Source: an uncultured Verrucomicrobiales bacterium
GTDB taxonomy: Bacteria; Verrucomicrobiota; Verrucomicrobiia; Verrucomicrobiales; Akkermansiaceae
Direction: 5' to 3'
Length of the DNA stretch: 64,000 bases
Assembly: GCA_937928545.1 (NCBI GenBank)
Contig: CALGJQ010000007.1
Span: 124,001 to 188,000, forward strand
Position 1 is the stretch's first letter; each line of letters starts with the position of its first letter. The translations under genes were made by a program, and so were the position numbers. The notes below the pieces were generated by a model. The model did not search any database and was not told where the DNA came from. It was given only the letters and a program-made list of their open reading frames with translations. Shown here in pieces: positions 7,588 through 16,534 of this stretch.

Positions 7588-10248
7588 TTATGGGCGCTTT
7601 AGTCTCCAGAACCGACGAACATCAGTGGATTGAGTTGTTACCATAATCGTATTCAATCCTTGTTCTGCTTCGGTCGTATCATCAACAGTCCAATTTACAA
7701 GGTCTGTTGAGGTTTCAATATCGAAATGAGCCCCCGGATCACCGAAATATTCAATGATGAATTCGTTGAGCGTCGGTGAAACTGCAATAGACTGAATGGT
7801 TGCCATGAGAGGGACTGCATTCGAAAGAACTACCGAAACATCCTGTTGTGAGGGAGCTAGACTATTTGCGAGTCCTCCAGAGTGCGTTAGGGTCACTTCG
7901 TAGGTTCCAGCATCTGGGGACTGATTTGTGATACGCTCAACATTGTTGATCGAATCGATTCCTCGTTCGGCGATGTCATCACGCACGCTGCTGTCTTGAT
8001 TCACCAAGTCTGGCTTTAGAACCCAAGGAAGAAGTGTTGTGTTAGTTTCTAAGTGTCGAATCTTCAAATCGATATTATTGACGAGTGCTGGTGTGGTTGT
8101 GTCAGCAGAGCCTGTGTAGGGTTGCCCTATCCCTGCTGGGTCACTCCAAGCCGCAGTAATAGCTAAAGGCTCGTTTCCATCGACCTCGACAAGCCACGAA
8201 ACAGTTTCATTGGGCTGCAAAGTGATTTCCTTAATCGAACTTCCTCGACCGTTCGTATGATCTTCATCAACAAAATTCACAGAAGTTACCGCATTGAAAA
8301 CACCGTGGCCGAAATAGAAATCAGGCCCCTCGCTTCCTAAGTTATCACATCCGTTGATGGCAATCGCTTTTAGAGTGGAGTTCAACCAAAGGTCAGTTGC
8401 TGGTAAATTAGGATATAGTTGAGAGCGTCGCTCTAAAACCAGCGCGATTCCCCCCGTCACTGCTGGGGCAGAAAAGCTGGTCCCTTCACTCAACTCGTCC
8501 TCATAGCTTGTATTGGTCGCAGAAGATGGAGTAACAAGGCCATCCGTGACAGGTATGTTGAAGAGTGATCTGGCAGAGGCTGACGGTCGGCCAACTGCGA
8601 CAAGGTCGGGCTTGATCCTTCCGTCGTCTGTTGGCCCTGCTCCTGATGTTGGAGCAAGGTTGACTACTGCACCTGGGCCAACTCCTGGAACCGTCGTGCC
8701 ATTGTCATTATGGACGATATCTTCAACAGAACCCACAGTGATCACATTTTTAGAGGTTCCGGGAGATGAGACTGAATCATAACCTCCGGCATCACCGTCA
8801 GACCAGTCTTTCGGGAAAAATGCAGGGTTTCTTGGTGCACCAGTAGTTCCCAGAAAGTATCTGTTGGTTTGTAGATTGTTGGGTTTGACTCGAAGGAATG
8901 CATCACCAGGACCTTCGTTGCGGTCATTTCCACATGAATAGACTAGAAGATGATGAGGGGCTTCAGCATTTGAAAAGTGATCAATTTCTACGCAATCAAA
9001 GAGAATTGAAGAAACATCTTCCGTATAACGACCAAATTTGGGGTCAACCAAATCAGCTGGAGCTTGTCCATCTGGACCATACCAGTACCATCTCCATACT
9101 GGTGTGTTTCCAACAAAACTATGGATTTCTTGTCTCCACCCGTTAACCACTCCATAAGAGTGATTACTGAATGTGAGAGCTTGCCCTCCGTATAGTCCTG
9201 AGGCAGCGCTTTCTCTTTCTGTCTTGAAGTTTGCAATATCGAAAGCTTCAACATCTGCCCCGTAGGCTACTCCTGTTGCATTAGGGTTTGTTGAATCAAA
9301 AGCAGCAATGATGCCACAGACTTCTGTGGCATGACTAGCATCCCCAGAATTGAGCTGACCTAGTCCAGCGTTGTCTCTTTGGTTCACGCGAGAACCGAAA
9401 GAGTTGTGTGCTACACGAACTCCTCCTGCGTTTTCCCACATCGACACTGTTTGCCCTGATCCTGTCAAATCTAGTCCAGTAGAACCTGAGGCCCATGGTG
9501 CAGCGGCGGCTGGCCAAAGTTCGTCGGCTGAAATAGAGGCCGCAGCTAATTGATCATGCCCTCCCGAAAAAACGGGGAAGTCATTAGGGGCTCCGATAAA
9601 TCTAAGGGTTTTTCCTCCGGGAGTTTTGGTCAAAATCTCCAGCCCATGCTTTTTCGCTTCTTGTGCCAAGAGGGCTTCTCGATTCCTTCCTTCTTGTGCA
9701 CCAGCTTGAGCTTGTTGCCTCAGAAGCTGAATTTTTTCGGCCATTTTTACGACCCGTTTAGCTTCATTCTCTCGGCCAACTTTTGTTGCTCGCTTCATTC
9801 CTTTCGCGAAAGCTCTTTGCTTTCGAGCTTCCCATTCTTTCTGGGATTTTATCAGGGAGACCTCAGCGTTCTTTTGAGATTGGGCACGATCTTCGGCTGT
9901 AATTCTTTTTGGCAACGGTTCGGCAACCGAAGGGTTACGCATGAGCACCATCTCTTCATAATCGGTTAGGCCGTCACCGTCTGTATCGGTATTCTTTGAG
10001 CGGTGTTGAATCTCTTTTTGGAATAAGCCGCACCAAATGTCGCACCAGCCATCTTGGTCAAAATCGTGGAGAACTCGCTCAGATTGGTAATCTTCAGAAG
10101 AAAATTTTCCAATTTTTTGGTTTCCCTTCGTTTCAACCGTCACACGGCTCGAAGAAGCTTTGTCTCTCGCCTCTCGTTTTTGTTGTCCAAAAGCGGGAAG
10201 AGAGAAACCTATCACGAGGGCGGTCAGTCCAATAGCTACAGATTTCAT
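7588..10248 (-). CDS. Secreted S8 subtilisin-like peptidase with altered Asp motif
   Basis: This 886-aa exported protein has a clear signal peptide from the ATG at 10248 (MKSVAIGLTALVIGF, cleaved near AFGQQ). Next come calcium-binding DFDQDGWCD and DTDGDGLTD loops (about 62-96) and a charged coiled coil (120-200). The S8 peptidase domain spans about 245-650. His306 (SHATEVCGI), the oxyanion Asn441 (SCGNDRNEG) and Ser591 (GTSFSAPAV) are present. The catalytic Asp motif, usually WDGG in this subgroup, reads MWENAGG, so Asp appears replaced. A P-domain-like region and a terminal ETSTDLVNW beta domain follow. A further in-frame ATG lies 24 codons upstream at 10320 and would bury the signal peptide. 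The protease may be active, altered or dead. Confidence 0.8.
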   Translation of the reverse strand: MKSVAIGLTALVIGFSLPAFGQQKREARDKASSSRVTVETKGNQKIGKFSSEDYQSERVLHDFDQDGWCDIWCGLFQKEIQHRSKNTDTDGDGLTDYEEMVLMRNPSVAEPLPKRITAEDRAQSQKNAEVSLIKSQKEWEARKQRAFAKGMKRATKVGRENEAKRVVKMAEKIQLLRQQAQAGAQEGRNREALLAQEAKKHGLEILTKTPGGKTLRFIGAPNDFPVFSGGHDQLAAASISADELWPAAAAPWASGSTGLDLTGSGQTVSMWENAGGVRVAHNSFGSRVNQRDNAGLGQLNSGDASHATEVCGIIAAFDSTNPNATGVAYGADVEAFDIANFKTERESAASGLYGGQALTFSNHSYGVVNGWRQEIHSFVGNTPVWRWYWYGPDGQAPADLVDPKFGRYTEDVSSILFDCVEIDHFSNAEAPHHLLVYSCGNDRNEGPGDAFLRVKPNNLQTNRYFLGTTGAPRNPAFFPKDWSDGDAGGYDSVSSPGTSKNVITVGSVEDIVHNDNGTTVPGVGPGAVVNLAPTSGAGPTDDGRIKPDLVAVGRPSASARSLFNIPVTDGLVTPSSATNTSYEDELSEGTSFSAPAVTGGIALVLERRSQLYPNLPATDLWLNSTLKAIAINGCDNLGSEGPDFYFGHGVFNAVTSVNFVDEDHTNGRGSSIKEITLQPNETVSWLVEVDGNEPLAITAAWSDPAGIGQPYTGSADTTTPALVNNIDLKIRHLETNTTLLPWVLKPDLVNQDSSVRDDIAERGIDSINNVERITNQSPDAGTYEVTLTHSGGLANSLAPSQQDVSVVLSNAVPLMATIQSIAVSPTLNEFIIEYFGDPGAHFDIETSTDLVNWTVDDTTEAEQGLNTIMVTTQSTDVRRFWRLKRP

Positions 10249-10385
10249 CAAGCGAGTGAATACTATCTTCTTCGTATATCTCCAAGGAGTATTTCGGTAG
10301 GGAGGTGTAATATGTTGCAACTCCTAGGTTAAGTCAGCTCATACATCCTTGGTAGTCAATAAATCCAGTCCGAATAGGGGGAGTT

Positions 10386-11081
10386 TTACTTTTTTTTCTT
10401 CGTCTTGTTGTGACACTTCTTACAGAGGGACTCCAATCTGCAATCTTCGTGCGCTGCATCGAATAACTTAGTGATCTTATGCCCCTCAGGGAGAGCAAAA
10501 TCTTTCTTATGGAACCAATTCCAGTCAGATAGGCAGCTTTCGATGTCTAAATCCTCCACATCCACTCGAATGGATTTTGTGAGGTCGATGAAGCTGGGAG
10601 CTGCATGGTGGACCTCCACTGCGGGGGCTGCTTTACAGGCTTCACAAGTTGGGTGAGCAAGCTTGTATGCTGTTTTTACCGGTTCGCACCGATCACGCAT
10701 CGCCCGGATCATTCTATCCCAATCAGTTTGTTCCTTTTTTAGACACTTTGTCCATGAGACAGCGTGCCACTCGATTGGTGGATCAAGTGTATTGTTACTG
10801 AAATCGCCCTCAAATGAGTAGCAGCTGTAAGATTTGATTTTTCGAAACCTGCTAGGCCGAAGCTTATGCTTTGAACAAAAATAGTGACGCTCGAAAATCA
10901 AGTCGCTGATGAGTTCAGATTCGAAGGGCATGTTGAAGGGGTGAACATCAATAATTTCACGGATTTCGAGGATAGCTGCTTTTTGAGTCTGAAAATGTTT
11001 CCAGAAATTTTGTTTTCGAGAACGTTTCATGAGAATATTACTTGGTGTAAAGTAGTAGATACCTTTAATTGATCTAAACAT
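10386..11081 (-). CDS. HNH endonuclease-like protein, possible defence partner
   Basis: The 231-aa protein ends in an HNH-type zinc-finger nuclease module. It shows CEACKAAPAVEVHHAAP (a CxxC pair followed by His-His), then a helical stretch, then LCKKCHNKTKKKK with the second CxxC and the terminal His-Asn. The N-terminal 110 residues are basic and unrecognised, with several aromatic Cys/His positions. The start could also be the Met at 11030. It faces away from the AAA_13 ATPase gene with 30 bases between the starts, so they share a promoter region. ATPase/HNH pairs occur in the Septu defence system, but there the genes are usually co-directional, so I do not assign that name. Confidence 0.65.
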   Translation of the reverse strand: MFRSIKGIYYFTPSNILMKRSRKQNFWKHFQTQKAAILEIREIIDVHPFNMPFESELISDLIFERHYFCSKHKLRPSRFRKIKSYSCYSFEGDFSNNTLDPPIEWHAVSWTKCLKKEQTDWDRMIRAMRDRCEPVKTAYKLAHPTCEACKAAPAVEVHHAAPSFIDLTKSIRVDVEDLDIESCLSDWNWFHKKDFALPEGHKITKLFDAAHEDCRLESLCKKCHNKTKKKK

Positions 11082-11111
11082 AATTAACGATGCCTAAATC
11101 ACTCCCCAAGC

Positions 11112-13355
11112 ATGATCGAAAAAATTCAAATTTGTAACGTAGCTTCTTACGGGGCAATAGCAGAAGAACTGGCTGATCTTCAAAAGATTAACTTCATTTA
11201 TGGGTCAAACGGAACTGGAAAAACAACAGTTTCAAGAGTCGTGGCGGACTGCCAGTCCCATTCACAATGCAAATTAATTTGGAAAGACGGCTCCCAGATG
11301 GAGCGGCTTGTTTATAATCGTGATTTTGTGGACCGTAATTTTAATCAATCTAGTGATTTTAAGGGGATTTTCACCCTTGGGGAGAACGATGACCAGGTTC
11401 TTGGCAAGATTCAGTCGGCGAAGGCCGAACTTGATCAGATCAAGGGAAACATTGTTCGGTTCAATAATGTCTTGGATGGAAATGGTGAACTCACCGGAAA
11501 AAGAGCTCAGTTGGCTACCCTAGAATCAGAGTTCGAAAATCGATGCTGGGACATCAAGAGCAAGTACGATGCGCGTTTTGAGGATGCCTTTGCTGGTGCG
11601 CGAGCTAAAAAAAAGGACTTCAAGAACCGGCTCCTAGCGGAATCCAAATCAAATACGTCATCTTCTGTTCCACTTGTTGAGTTAGAAAAAAAGGCGCAAA
11701 CCGTTTTTGGGGAGGCTCCCGTAACTGCCGACCTATTGATTTTACCGGATGAAGGTGGCATTTTGGCTCACGAGAGCGATGACATTTTAGCGAAGAAAGT
11801 TATCGGTAAGGAAGATGTCGATATTGCGGCCTTGATCCAAAAGCTAGGCAGCAGTGATTGGGTGAAACAGGGCCGAAAGTTTTACGACCCTGATCAGCGA
11901 GTATGTCCATTTTGCCAGCAGGACACACCAGCAACCTTAGAGAGCGACCTGAACCAATACTTTGACGAAATCTTCATCGCCGATACGAAAAAAATTAAGG
12001 AGCTTCATGAGGCCTATAAGATCAAGTCTGATCACCTCTTACAGCGTATCAAAGAGCAGCTTGATGACCCCTCAGAATTTCTGAATGCGGATAAGCTCAA
12101 AGCTGAGCATGCTCGTCTTGAGTCGAAGATTGGAATCAACCTTCAAAGGCTTGGAGAAAAAATTCGAGAATCGAGTAAGCCAATCGCGCTAGAGTCACTT
12201 AAAGATATTTTGGAGGTCATTTTGGTTTTGATGAATAATGCGAATGCCTCGATCAAGAAGCACAACAAAATGGTCGCTGATATAGGCACTGAACGAGAAG
12301 TGTTAAAAGGTCAGGTTTGGCGCAATTTACTCGATAATGAAATCCAAACAGATTTGGCCACTTACAATGGAAAGAAGGCAGGACTTGATGGAGCGATTGA
12401 GAAGCTTGAAAAGAAGATTAAGGAAAGCTCTGAGGAGCAACGCAAGAAGGAGCTAGAAATCCAGACGCTTGAGAAAGACAATACGAGTATTCAGCCAACT
12501 ATTAATGGCATCAATGAACTGCTGCGTTCCTTTGGTTTCACTGGATTTGTGTTGGCAAAGTCTGATCGAGATCGATTTTACCAAATCCAGAGGCCTGATG
12601 GCTCGAATGCAAAGGAGACACTGAGTGAGGGAGAGAAGAGCTTCATCACATTCCTCTACTTCTATCACCTCTTGAAAGGGAGCGAGAACGAAAGCGGGAT
12701 GACATCGGATCGCGTTGTTGTCTTTGATGATCCGGTCTCAAGTCTCGATAGTGACGTCCTCTTTATCGTGAGCAATCTGATCAAAGGGCTATTTGATGAA
12801 GTTAGAGGAGAGGCCGGAACAATCCGGCAAGTCTTTGTATTGACTCATAATGTCTACTTCCACAAAGAAGTGTCCTTTAACCCAAGGCGATGTGCAGATA
12901 CCCGATTAAGAGATGAAACCTTCTGGACGGTTAGAAAGACAAGCCAACAGTCGAAGATAAAAAGTCACGACACGAACCCTGTAAAGACGTCATACGAGTT
13001 GCTCTGGATCGAGATTCGCGAACCTGAGCGAGATAGCCTTGCTATTCAGAATACGATGCGCCGCATTTTGGAGAACTATTTCAAGATTCTTGGGAATGTG
13101 GACCCTGATGATATTTGCGGATATTTTGAGGGGAACGAAAAACTCATTTGTCGCTCTCTATTTTCCTGGGCTAACGATGGCTCCCATTTTGCCCATGATT
13201 CGCTTTTTGTTTCCATCGACGACTCAATGGTCGAGATCTATTCAAATGTTTTTAAGCGGATATTCGAAAAGACTGACCATATTGCTCACTACAACATGAT
13301 GATGGGAGATTCTCTTTCCGGTGAGCAAATTGAACCCACGGAACTGGCCTCTTGA
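11112..13355 (+). CDS. AAA_13 ATPase resembling RloC/PrrC anticodon nucleases
   Basis: A 747-aa SMC/ABC-like ATPase. Walker A is GSNGTGKTT (31-39), followed by coiled coil. A zinc-hook-like VCPFCQQ lies near residue 265, with more coiled coil beyond it. The head closes with signature LSEGEKSF, Walker B VVVFDDPVSSLD and the H-loop VLTHN. The C-terminal region has MRRILENYF and, 38 residues after that Glu, NDGSH. This resembles the Arg-x3-Glu...His triad of the PrrC and RloC anticodon nucleases. RloC also carries a zinc hook and is about this size. Those proteins cut tRNA in response to phage or DNA damage. Function here is inferred from architecture; the triad assignment is tentative. It is divergent from the HNH gene. 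Confidence 0.7.
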   Translation: MIEKIQICNVASYGAIAEELADLQKINFIYGSNGTGKTTVSRVVADCQSHSQCKLIWKDGSQMERLVYNRDFVDRNFNQSSDFKGIFTLGENDDQVLGKIQSAKAELDQIKGNIVRFNNVLDGNGELTGKRAQLATLESEFENRCWDIKSKYDARFEDAFAGARAKKKDFKNRLLAESKSNTSSSVPLVELEKKAQTVFGEAPVTADLLILPDEGGILAHESDDILAKKVIGKEDVDIAALIQKLGSSDWVKQGRKFYDPDQRVCPFCQQDTPATLESDLNQYFDEIFIADTKKIKELHEAYKIKSDHLLQRIKEQLDDPSEFLNADKLKAEHARLESKIGINLQRLGEKIRESSKPIALESLKDILEVILVLMNNANASIKKHNKMVADIGTEREVLKGQVWRNLLDNEIQTDLATYNGKKAGLDGAIEKLEKKIKESSEEQRKKELEIQTLEKDNTSIQPTINGINELLRSFGFTGFVLAKSDRDRFYQIQRPDGSNAKETLSEGEKSFITFLYFYHLLKGSENESGMTSDRVVVFDDPVSSLDSDVLFIVSNLIKGLFDEVRGEAGTIRQVFVLTHNVYFHKEVSFNPRRCADTRLRDETFWTVRKTSQQSKIKSHDTNPVKTSYELLWIEIREPERDSLAIQNTMRRILENYFKILGNVDPDDICGYFEGNEKLICRSLFSWANDGSHFAHDSLFVSIDDSMVEIYSNVFKRIFEKTDHIAHYNMMMGDSLSGEQIEPTELAS

Positions 13356-13424
13356 AAGGTCTGATTTTGACATGCCAAGAGCTAGGAGATAGCATGATCG
13401 GCGTTGAAAGTAGAAATCGATCTT

Positions 13425-13955
13425 ATGGAAGAAGATAACCGAGAGGCTTGTCTGATTCAGGCGATGGATCGTTATGGTCGCTTCATCCTCTGGTATTTGA
13501 ACGGCCTGTGCCGAGATGGCGGAATTGCTGAGGATCTTTCTCAGAAGCTTTGGGTTTACGTTTTTCAAAAATTCGAAACCAAAGATTTTGAGCACGCGGG
13601 ATTCTTGAAGAGAAAGGCTCGTCAGCTCTATATCGATGAAATGAGGAGACTGGATTCGCGGCCTGACATCACCTTCATGGACGAAATGCCTGCTCCTCAA
13701 GAAAGACCAGTCACAGGAGAGCCTCTTGATTCACGACAAGAGCAAGGGCTGTTCAGCGACTTTTGGAGTCGATTTGATTCGCTTTCATTTAGTGATGACC
13801 AGAAATTGATCTTCTGGCTTCATGCTCGTTACGGCTTCACCATGAAAGAAGTGGGTGAGCGGGTCGGGATGGCATCTTCAACAGCGTACGATCAGCTCAA
13901 ACAAGTCAAAGAAGCCTGTCTCAATCATCTCAACACTAATTCTGATAAAGTATGA
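13425..13955 (+). CDS. ECF-type sigma-70 family factor
   Basis: A 176-aa protein with sigma region 2 (RFILWYLNGLCRDGGIAEDLSQKLWVYVFQ, with the DL/W core-binding pattern) and region 4 (YGFTMKEVGERVGMASSTAYDQLKQV, a helix-turn-helix). Between them is a variable Pro/Glu linker. This is the two-domain ECF layout common in planctomycetes and verrucomicrobia. An upstream TTG at 13404 would add 7 residues; the ATG at 13425 gives the better N-terminus. It heads a three-gene overlapping operon with a 66-aa protein and a large PDZ-type exported protein, which may be its regulator or output. No zinc anti-sigma motif is seen. Confidence 0.75.
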   Translation: MEEDNREACLIQAMDRYGRFILWYLNGLCRDGGIAEDLSQKLWVYVFQKFETKDFEHAGFLKRKARQLYIDEMRRLDSRPDITFMDEMPAPQERPVTGEPLDSRQEQGLFSDFWSRFDSLSFSDDQKLIFWLHARYGFTMKEVGERVGMASSTAYDQLKQVKEACLNHLNTNSDKV

Positions 13956-14152
13956 CCACGGACCCAGATAAACTCACGGAAAGTGAATTGGAAGCTCTCG
14001 CGAGAGAGTTCGGAAAACCTGTGCCTGAAAAACTAAAACAAGGCGTCTTGGATGAGATTCAGAGAAAAAAGGAAAAGGGGAGGGCATCTGACCTTGAAAA
14101 GCATCTCGACGAAATGGAATCTGACAAAGAATCACCTGATTTAGAGCGATGA
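13952..14152 (+). CDS. Small charged protein in sigma-factor operon
   Basis: This 66-aa protein overlaps the sigma gene by 4 bases (ATGA-type) and overlaps the next gene by 4 bases, so its translation is coupled to both. It is mostly charged helix (TESELEALAREFGKPVPEKLKQGVLDEIQ) with no membrane segment and no Cys/His. I do not recognise a family. Position suggests an anti-sigma or adaptor role, but nothing in the sequence proves it. Confidence 0.55.
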   Translation: MTTDPDKLTESELEALAREFGKPVPEKLKQGVLDEIQRKKEKGRASDLEKHLDEMESDKESPDLER

Positions 14153-16521
14153 GAACTACCTATCCCATTATTACTGGCCTTGTTTGCTGCCTTTTCCCGC
14201 TGGGGAAATTGGCCGGTAAAAAAATCACCCTGTCAGATTTTTGTGAGCAACTCAAGACTGAGAGTGTCGTTGATGGACGGCGCTTATCCAAATTTACTTA
14301 TCACCCTGTCATTGATAACGATAGTCGGAAGCTGACTTGGACTTGGGATGATAAGCATTTTAAGCTTCCTGGAATGCTTTCGGCTGAACCGATTCTACGA
14401 AAGCGGTTAATTGTAACGCTGGATCAGGGCTTTGAGGTCAGGTCTATATCTTATACGGCCTATCTGAATAGTCTTTCAGGAAAGGTAGATGGGCGAATGC
14501 TTAAGCAGTTTGGACACCAAAAATTCAAAGCTCTGGTGACCTCGGCAACCGATGAGGTCGCTAGTGAAATAAACGGTTTTGTGAATGCATTTGCTCTGCA
14601 TATGGGATATCCAAGCCCCAGTGACAAAGATGGTGTTTTCACCCTTCAGAGTGAAAGTATGGGGGCGCTTGAATTTGGAGGTAGAAAATTTGAGCCTTCT
14701 AAATTTGGGAAGCTCATTAAGGTTACGGCTCACCCCGAAAAATCACCCGAAGGATCCGCCTATCTCATTAGAACTCGAAATGAGAGTATTGAAACATCCT
14801 TACAGAGAGGTTCTGAAAATCAAACGATCGATGGCGTAGTTACCCCCCAATCAGTTTTTGAGTTTGAGAGTCGAACGACTTTTTTCGTCGAACTTCTGAG
14901 TGAGGATGCTGTGAAACAAAGTGTGAATGTCGAAGGGGCTATCGATGGTAATGTCATTCGACGAATCCGGAAAGAAGAGCCCACCATTCGGGGAGGGCTC
15001 AAGAAAATGAGGCTACAAACAGTCCCTGAGAATTCCATTGCTCACTTTCTCAAAACCTACTTTGTGCCTGAAGAATTTAAGAGCCGGGTGATGGTGATGT
15101 CGGGAAACCTAGACCACAGACTAAACTACAAAAACGGTGACCTCATACAGTCCATTGAAGGGAAACCCGTTCGCAATAAAGAGCAACTGCAGGCCTTCCT
15201 AAATACTCCGCCGGAGAAACTCGGTGAATCCGTCAAAGTTGTCATTCTTTCCAAATCGTCCACCTACGGCACGAATTCGGGATACTGGGAGCTCAAGGAA
15301 TTTGATCTCGCACCCGATCATCGTGAAATGGAGCGGCAACGTGCCCTGATTGCGGAACAGGCTAAGATCGAAGAGAATGCCCGCCAGTCCGTCATTACTC
15401 TTCACGAAAAAGAAAGAGCTGAAATCGCCAAGAACCTTATCGAATTCAGGAAAGAAGCGGAACTTGAGGTTCTGAAAACAAAAGAGGGGATCATGCGCTT
15501 GGTTCGCTCCAAGACACAGCCAGCCACCAAGAAATTCGTGGACGAACTCGCCAAAGAAAACCCTCTCGCCGCCATCAGCTACCTTAAATACTTGGCCGAC
15601 GTTTTGCCTGATGCCCTCTCCGAAATTCAGCGAGCAAAACTCTATGGCGTGGTGTGGCTGGAACAGGACACCCGCTTCGACAGCTACGCTCATATTGACC
15701 CTAAGGCTCCCAATGCCATGTCTCTGCTCACCGAACACGGACTGCAACTCACCGCTCATAATTCCAAACCCACGAAAGTCACCTTGGCGAAGGGTGAAAT
15801 GGTTTACCATGAGGGCCATCATTACCTCCCGCTCGACCACCCCGAAGTTCTTCTCGCCTACATCATGGACGAAGACCGGAAAGCTCTCACCCCCTTGAAC
15901 GCCTTCCAGATTTCCGACTGTGGTATTTGCACTTCTAGCAAGTATTTCTACTTTCCCGATAGCCAGAAAACCGTCTACGAGAATCTGGCCGTATCTGGAA
16001 GCCGGCCCACGCTCGCCGCTTATCAAGAAATCATCGTTTCGATGCCGCGCCAGTATGAAAGCTTCGAAGTTCCCAAGCCAAAGAAGAGAACCCTAACTGG
16101 ACTCATGGCCAAAGGATGGCTCGCAGCCACCGTTGGAGCCAATACCCTTTTGCTCGGTGCAGAATTTGCCGGAGTAGATACCAATGACCTCCTCGATCGA
16201 GCTCAAAAAGCTTCCTACGGCCCCAAGCCAAAACCAGCTAGTAAAGTCTCCGTCATCAAGATGACGGAGCAGCGGGAAGCGAAATCAAACTGGACAGGGA
16301 AGAGAAAAGGAGAAGTTCAAACCTTGAAGCTGAGTGATGGAAGAACGATCAAAATTCAGAAATCCGACGAGAAGAACGGATCGGTGACCTGGATGGCTTC
16401 GGGCTGGACCTTGAATTGGAAAACCGCGCAAGAATTGCATCTCAGTTCTGAGAAATACTTCAAAACGAAAGACGAGCTTCTTGCTTGGGCGAATGAGCGA
16501 CTCAACGCCTCAAGGAAATAG
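14149..16521 (+). CDS. Large exported PDZ-like protein of sigma-factor operon
   Basis: A 790-aa protein with a likely signal peptide (IITGLVCCLFPLGKLAG). The N-terminal 280 residues are unrecognised and beta-rich. A PDZ-like module lies around 300-380 (HRLNYKNGDLIQSIEGKPV and following), then a long charged coiled coil (about 385-450). A globular region with scattered Cys follows, and the final 75 residues contain an LSDGRTIKIQ segment reminiscent of SHD1-type domains. It is the last gene of the operon with the sigma factor and the 66-aa protein. PDZ proteins in such operons often sense or pass on envelope signals; that is inference. The second half reads more GC-rich than the first, which could mean a fusion of differently sourced parts. 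Confidence 0.6.
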   Translation: MRTTYPIITGLVCCLFPLGKLAGKKITLSDFCEQLKTESVVDGRRLSKFTYHPVIDNDSRKLTWTWDDKHFKLPGMLSAEPILRKRLIVTLDQGFEVRSISYTAYLNSLSGKVDGRMLKQFGHQKFKALVTSATDEVASEINGFVNAFALHMGYPSPSDKDGVFTLQSESMGALEFGGRKFEPSKFGKLIKVTAHPEKSPEGSAYLIRTRNESIETSLQRGSENQTIDGVVTPQSVFEFESRTTFFVELLSEDAVKQSVNVEGAIDGNVIRRIRKEEPTIRGGLKKMRLQTVPENSIAHFLKTYFVPEEFKSRVMVMSGNLDHRLNYKNGDLIQSIEGKPVRNKEQLQAFLNTPPEKLGESVKVVILSKSSTYGTNSGYWELKEFDLAPDHREMERQRALIAEQAKIEENARQSVITLHEKERAEIAKNLIEFRKEAELEVLKTKEGIMRLVRSKTQPATKKFVDELAKENPLAAISYLKYLADVLPDALSEIQRAKLYGVVWLEQDTRFDSYAHIDPKAPNAMSLLTEHGLQLTAHNSKPTKVTLAKGEMVYHEGHHYLPLDHPEVLLAYIMDEDRKALTPLNAFQISDCGICTSSKYFYFPDSQKTVYENLAVSGSRPTLAAYQEIIVSMPRQYESFEVPKPKKRTLTGLMAKGWLAATVGANTLLLGAEFAGVDTNDLLDRAQKASYGPKPKPASKVSVIKMTEQREAKSNWTGKRKGEVQTLKLSDGRTIKIQKSDEKNGSVTWMASGWTLNWKTAQELHLSSEKYFKTKDELLAWANERLNASRK

Positions 16522-16534
16522 TCCTCGGAAAATC

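Noticed and set aside
10386-13355. Standard Septu (ptuA-ptuB) system
   Set aside because: The genes are divergent and the ATPase is AAA_13 with a zinc hook, unlike typical PtuA; only general resemblance remains.
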